In this document: positions 6,188 through 8,417 of the stretch, one piece after another | Layout of the letters: each line of letters begins with the position of its first letter | How positions within the stretch are numbered: the first letter of the stretch is position 1 | NCBI GenBank assembly: GCA_027294925.1 | Contig: JAPULM010000192.1 | Location: forward strand, 1 to 8,417 | Length of the DNA stretch: 8,417 nt | Reading direction: 5' to 3' | Origin: a bacterium | Lineage (GTDB): Bacteria > Tectomicrobia > Entotheonellia > Entotheonellales > Entotheonellaceae | Notes under the pieces: generated by a model | Database searches by the model: none | The model's input: only the letters and a program-made list of their open reading frames with translations | Told to the model about the DNA's origin: nothing | Translations under genes and position numbers: made by a program

Positions 6188-7141
6188 ATGAGAATCGACG
6201 TCACCACCTATCACCTCGAGATGAATGACCCGCGCGAGTTACGTCCCAAGGGGACTGCCGACCGGAGCTTTGACATTAAGCAAGCGCAAGTGCCATCGCC
6301 TGCATTCAATCGGTTTTTGTATACAGCCGTGGGCGGAGACTGGTACTGGGTCGATCGCTTAAACTGGACTTATCATCAATGGATCGAATGGGTCGATCGC
6401 CCGGCGTTACAGACCTGGGTCGTATACGTTATGGGGACACCAGCGGGATACTTCGAACTCGAAGCGCAAGCGCAGGGCAACGTCGAACTCGCCTGCTTTG
6501 GCCTGTTGCCGCAGTTTATCAGTCAGGGATTGGGCGGCCATCTTTTGACCGTGGCCATTGAAAGCGCGTGGCAGATGGAGGCGACGCGGATATGGGTCCA
6601 TACGTGCAGCCTTGACCATCCGAGCGCCTTGGCAAATTACCGTGCGCGGGGATTTCGAGTGTTTCGTGAAGAAACAGACACGCAAGAGCTGCCAGACAAG
6701 CCAGTTGGGCCTTGGCCGGGCGCCCAGCGGGAGCAGAAATTTGATGCGCAACACAAGCAAAAGGAAAGCGTCATACACGAACAACTCAAACATTATTCCG
6801 ACAAACTGGCCTATGAAACGGATGCATGGGATTTGAAGGTCGCACTCGAGGCGGGCGAAAACATCATCGTGGTTGATACTCGATCGCCCGAGCTGTTTGA
6901 AAAGTCTCATATTCCAGGCGCCATCAATATTCCCCACCGCAACATGAAGCCTGAGACGACCGGCCATCTTGATCAAGCAGCCTTAATAGTAACGTACTGT
7001 GACGGCATCGGCTGTAATGCATCAACCAAGGGCGCACTCAACATGGCGCGGCTAAGTTTCCAGGTCAAGGAATTGATCGGCGGATTTGATTGGTGGCAGC
7101 GCGATGGCCATCCAATAGAAGGAGTGCAACACTATGATTGA
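6188..7141 (+). CDS. GNAT acetyltransferase-rhodanese fusion protein
   Basis: The 317-residue protein has two domains. Residues about 8-175 are a GCN5-related N-acetyltransferase: WYWVDRLNW (52-60), GYFEL (87-91), the acetyl-CoA loop QGLGGHLL (113-120) and HPSALANYRARGF (144-156). The acceptor substrate is unknown. Residues about 205-312 are a rhodanese domain: VVDTRSPELFEKSHIPGAIN (228-247), a loop C271-D-G-I-G-C276-N-A-S, and GGFDWWQRDGHPIEG. The loop has two cysteines and lacks the closing arginine of the usual CxxxxR loop. The linker (about 178-204) is polar, glutamine/lysine-rich, and has no methionine. In the DNA it contains AAGGA (6761-6765) 7 bases before codon 196, ATA, which looks like an old ribosome binding site and lost ATG: a sign of a fusion of two once-separate genes. 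The start ATG has AGGAAGGG 3 bases upstream. The stop (7139-7141) overlaps the UGSC gene by 8 bases, so they are probably translationally coupled. Confidence 0.88.
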   Translation: MRIDVTTYHLEMNDPRELRPKGTADRSFDIKQAQVPSPAFNRFLYTAVGGDWYWVDRLNWTYHQWIEWVDRPALQTWVVYVMGTPAGYFELEAQAQGNVELACFGLLPQFISQGLGGHLLTVAIESAWQMEATRIWVHTCSLDHPSALANYRARGFRVFREETDTQELPDKPVGPWPGAQREQKFDAQHKQKESVIHEQLKHYSDKLAYETDAWDLKVALEAGENIIVVDTRSPELFEKSHIPGAINIPHRNMKPETTGHLDQAALIVTYCDGIGCNASTKGALNMARLSFQVKELIGGFDWWQRDGHPIEGVQHYD

Positions 7142-7694
7142 CCGTGCAGTTACAACGGTGCTCCATCCGGCGGCGGAGCATACGATTGTCAAACATCCGT
7201 TAGCGCCTCGACTGTCCACCCTTGCGGGCACAACCCTTGCGTTGATCGACAACCGCAAGCGCAATGCCAACGTGTACTTGAAGGCACTGGGGTGCTTGTT
7301 GCAAGAAGAATACGGTGTGGCCCGGATTGTCATATACCGTAAAGAGAGTATGAGCATACCAACACCCGATGCCATCCTAGACGATTTGGCGTGCACCTGC
7401 CAGGGGCTGGTGCACGCGGTGGCGGATTGAGGCTCCTGCATCGCGTGGGGTCTCCACGATAGCATTGCGATGGAAAAACAGGGTAGGCCCGCAGTCACAG
7501 TGATTACCCAGGCGTTTACGGCTGCGGCGCAACACCGCGTTCACGCCATCGGCATGCCCGAACATCCGGTGGTGGCCATCGCTCACCCGCTGACCAGCAA
7601 GAGCGAGGCGCAAACCGCCGACCTGGCACAGGGCAGTGTGGAAGCGGTAGTACAGGGCTTGCTGATCTCAGGCGGCCAGAGCAAATCTGTCTAA
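7134..7694 (+). CDS. UGSC-family protein with in-frame UGA, probable selenoprotein
   Basis: Reading TGA 7428-7430 as selenocysteine gives one 186-residue protein. The N-terminal part (1-98) has APRLSTLAG (24-32), LALIDNRKRNANVYLKALG (35-53) and LACTCQGLVHAVAD (85-98). Then comes U99-G-S-C102, the motif that names the UGSC family. The part after the TGA continues in the same frame with family-like features: GLHDSIAMEKQGRPAVTVIT (106-125), QAFTAAAQHRVHAIGMPEHP (126-145) and AIAHPL, ending at TAA 7692-7694. A plain ORF call splits it into 7134-7430 and 7470-7694. The ATG at 7470 lies inside the conserved region, so the second piece is not a separate gene. A SECIS-like hairpin follows the TGA. 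The start has AAGGAG (7119-7124) 9 bases upstream. U99/C102 would form a redox-active selenenylsulfide pair (inference). The biochemical role of the family is not known to me. The alternative is a pseudogene from a TGC-to-TGA change at a CGSC motif. Confidence 0.85.
7428..7472 (+). promoter_or_regulatory. Candidate bacterial SECIS element after the in-frame UGA
   Basis: Right after TGA 7428-7430 the RNA can fold into a hairpin. The upper helix is CGUGG (7444-7448) with CCACG (7454-7458), closing a 5-base GGUCU apical loop. The lower helix is CAUCG (7439-7443) with CGAUG (7468-7472), with a 9-base bulge on the 3' side. The loop starts 18 bases after the UGA and has G at its first two positions. 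This matches the general form of bacterial SECIS elements bound by SelB: a small loop with an early guanine a short distance 3' of the UGA, inside the coding sequence. Stability was not computed. Confidence 0.65.
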
Positions 7695-7718
7695 CCCGAA
7701 CCAAAGGAGCGTCGCAGC

Positions 7719-8417
7719 ATGCCAGAGATGGGAGCCAGAGCCAATCAGCTCGATGTGCACGGCTCGTGCAGTGACATCAATGATTACTTTGAGAAACAAG
7801 GCTGGACAGACGGTTTGCCGATTATTCCACCAACCGCCGATCTGGTACGGGAGATGGAGGCCGCTGTCGCGTTACCAGGTGACCATGTTCTGGGTGTCAT
7901 GCCGCCGCTGAACGGCACCGTGACGATTGAAAAAGTGGCCATCAATAGTGTCATGGCGGGCTGTAAAACGGCCTACATGCCGGTCGTTCTGGCGGCCGTC
8001 AAGGCTATCCTGCAACCACAATTCAACGTTGGCTCGATCTCGACGACGACAGGGGGGGCGGCGCCGGTGGTCATTGTGAGTGGTTCGATTGCCGCGTCCT
8101 TGAACATCCACAGTGGCACCGCGGTGTTTGGGTCGGGTCACCGCGCTAACGCGACCATTGGCCGGGCCTTGCGTTTGACCATGCGCAATCTGGGTGGGGC
8201 CACGGTCGCTACCATGGAGAAGTCCACCCAGGCATGGCCGGGCAAATATACCATGTGTTTTGCGGAAAACGATGCTCGCAACCCCTGGGAACCGCTCCAT
8301 GTGGAACTGGGGTATGGTGCTGAGGCGAGTACGGTCACGGTGGTGGCGGCACGGGGGCTGCATTGCCTGGTCGAGGACTCCCAGGAAACCGGTGTCGGCG
8401 TGCTGGAAACTCTGGTG
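7719..8417 (+). CDS. Unnamed conserved protein downstream of UGSC gene, 3' end outside window
   Basis: The frame is open from ATG 7719 to the window edge (233 residues). It is a soluble, alpha/beta-looking protein with no signal peptide. Conserved-looking blocks are GWTDGLPIIPPT (28-39), LGVMPPLNGTVTIEKVAINS (58-77), VMAGCKTAYMPVVLAAV (78-94), a glycine-rich TTTGGAAPVVIVSGSI (109-124), GSGHRANATIGRALRL (138-153) and WPGKYTMCFAEND (173-185). From memory, proteins with the GWTDGLP.PPT / AGC..Y.PV / RANATIGRALRL pattern are found beside UGSC-family genes, but I know no assigned activity. Cys17, Cys82, Cys180 and Cys206 are visible; none is in a recognised catalytic motif. It starts 24 bases after the UGSC stop with AGGAG (7705-7709) 9 bases before the ATG, so it is the third operon gene. 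ATG 7728, three codons later, is a less likely start. It is likely a functional partner of the UGSC protein (inference from position only). Confidence 0.85.
   Translation, partial: MPEMGARANQLDVHGSCSDINDYFEKQGWTDGLPIIPPTADLVREMEAAVALPGDHVLGVMPPLNGTVTIEKVAINSVMAGCKTAYMPVVLAAVKAILQPQFNVGSISTTTGGAAPVVIVSGSIAASLNIHSGTAVFGSGHRANATIGRALRLTMRNLGGATVATMEKSTQAWPGKYTMCFAENDARNPWEPLHVELGYGAEASTVTVVAARGLHCLVEDSQETGVGVLETLV

Noticed and set aside
6407..6976. 189-codon minus-strand ORF
   Set aside because: It is antisense to the GNAT-rhodanese gene, whose domains are clear, and has no ribosome binding site or family pattern.
7134..7430. A stand-alone 98-residue gene ending at TGA 7428, followed by a separate 74-residue gene at 7470-7694
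   Set aside because: Both pieces are in one frame, the stretch between them is open and encodes the G-S-C part of the UGSC motif, and the second ATG has no ribosome binding site and falls inside conserved sequence.
7872..8363. 163-codon minus-strand ORF
   Set aside because: It is antisense to the open plus-strand frame of the third operon gene, and its arginine/histidine-rich product is typical of a shadow frame.
1..8417. tRNA, rRNA, CRISPR array, integrase or insertion sequence
   Set aside because: Read for cloverleaf-like ends, regular repeat-spacer patterns and transposase motifs; none was found.

Overview
The window reads as Gram-negative chromosome, probably from an uncultivated or environmental bacterium. 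It holds a periplasmic HtrA/Deg protease, an outer-membrane DUF481 family remnant and a Tat-type signal peptide. No tRNA, rRNA, CRISPR array, integrase or complete insertion sequence is visible. The lineage cannot be fixed from this sequence. Selenium is a possible common theme: one gene looks like a UGA-decoding selenoprotein, and an EgtB/SenA-type enzyme is encoded nearby.

Layout. (1) Positions 3-1295 (+) hold the 3' part of a Deg/HtrA serine protease with two PDZ domains. (2) Convergent to it, on the minus strand, is a tight two-gene operon. A membrane-anchored metallophosphoesterase (3494-2652) is followed after 4 bases by a non-heme iron sulfoxide/selenoxide synthase of the EgtB/SenA family (2647-1310). 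(3) About 3560-6187 is a decayed zone. It holds a DUF481 gene broken at both ends, a truncated Tat-signal ORF that looks like a gutted PF04185-type phosphoesterase, unassigned DNA, one intact-looking gene for a duplicated NIPSNAP-like dimeric alpha/beta-barrel protein (4957-5604), a palindrome, and a rhodanese gene broken by two frameshifts (5758-6034). (4) From 6188 to the window end is a compact plus-strand operon: a GNAT acetyltransferase-rhodanese fusion, a UGSC-family protein, and the first 233 residues of an unnamed conserved protein.

The main result is the UGSC gene. A plain ORF call would split it into a 98-residue ORF ending at TGA 7428-7430 and a 74-residue ORF starting at 7470. Both lie in the same frame. 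Reading the TGA as selenocysteine gives one 186-residue protein with the family's namesake U-G-S-C motif at residues 99-102. Immediately 3' of the TGA, inside the coding region, lies a hairpin of bacterial SECIS type with a 5-base GGUCU apical loop starting 18 bases after the UGA.

How the genes may work together (inference): the GNAT-rhodanese overlaps the UGSC gene by 8 bases and the third gene follows after 24 bases, so the three are probably co-expressed. A rhodanese domain with a two-cysteine loop could carry sulfur or selenium, and the UGSC protein would have a redox-active selenol/thiol pair. The substrate of this module is unknown. The EgtB/SenA enzyme about 3.5 kb away could make ergothioneine or selenoneine. 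No egtD, senB, senC, selA, selB, selC or selD lies in the window, so neither pathway can be confirmed here.
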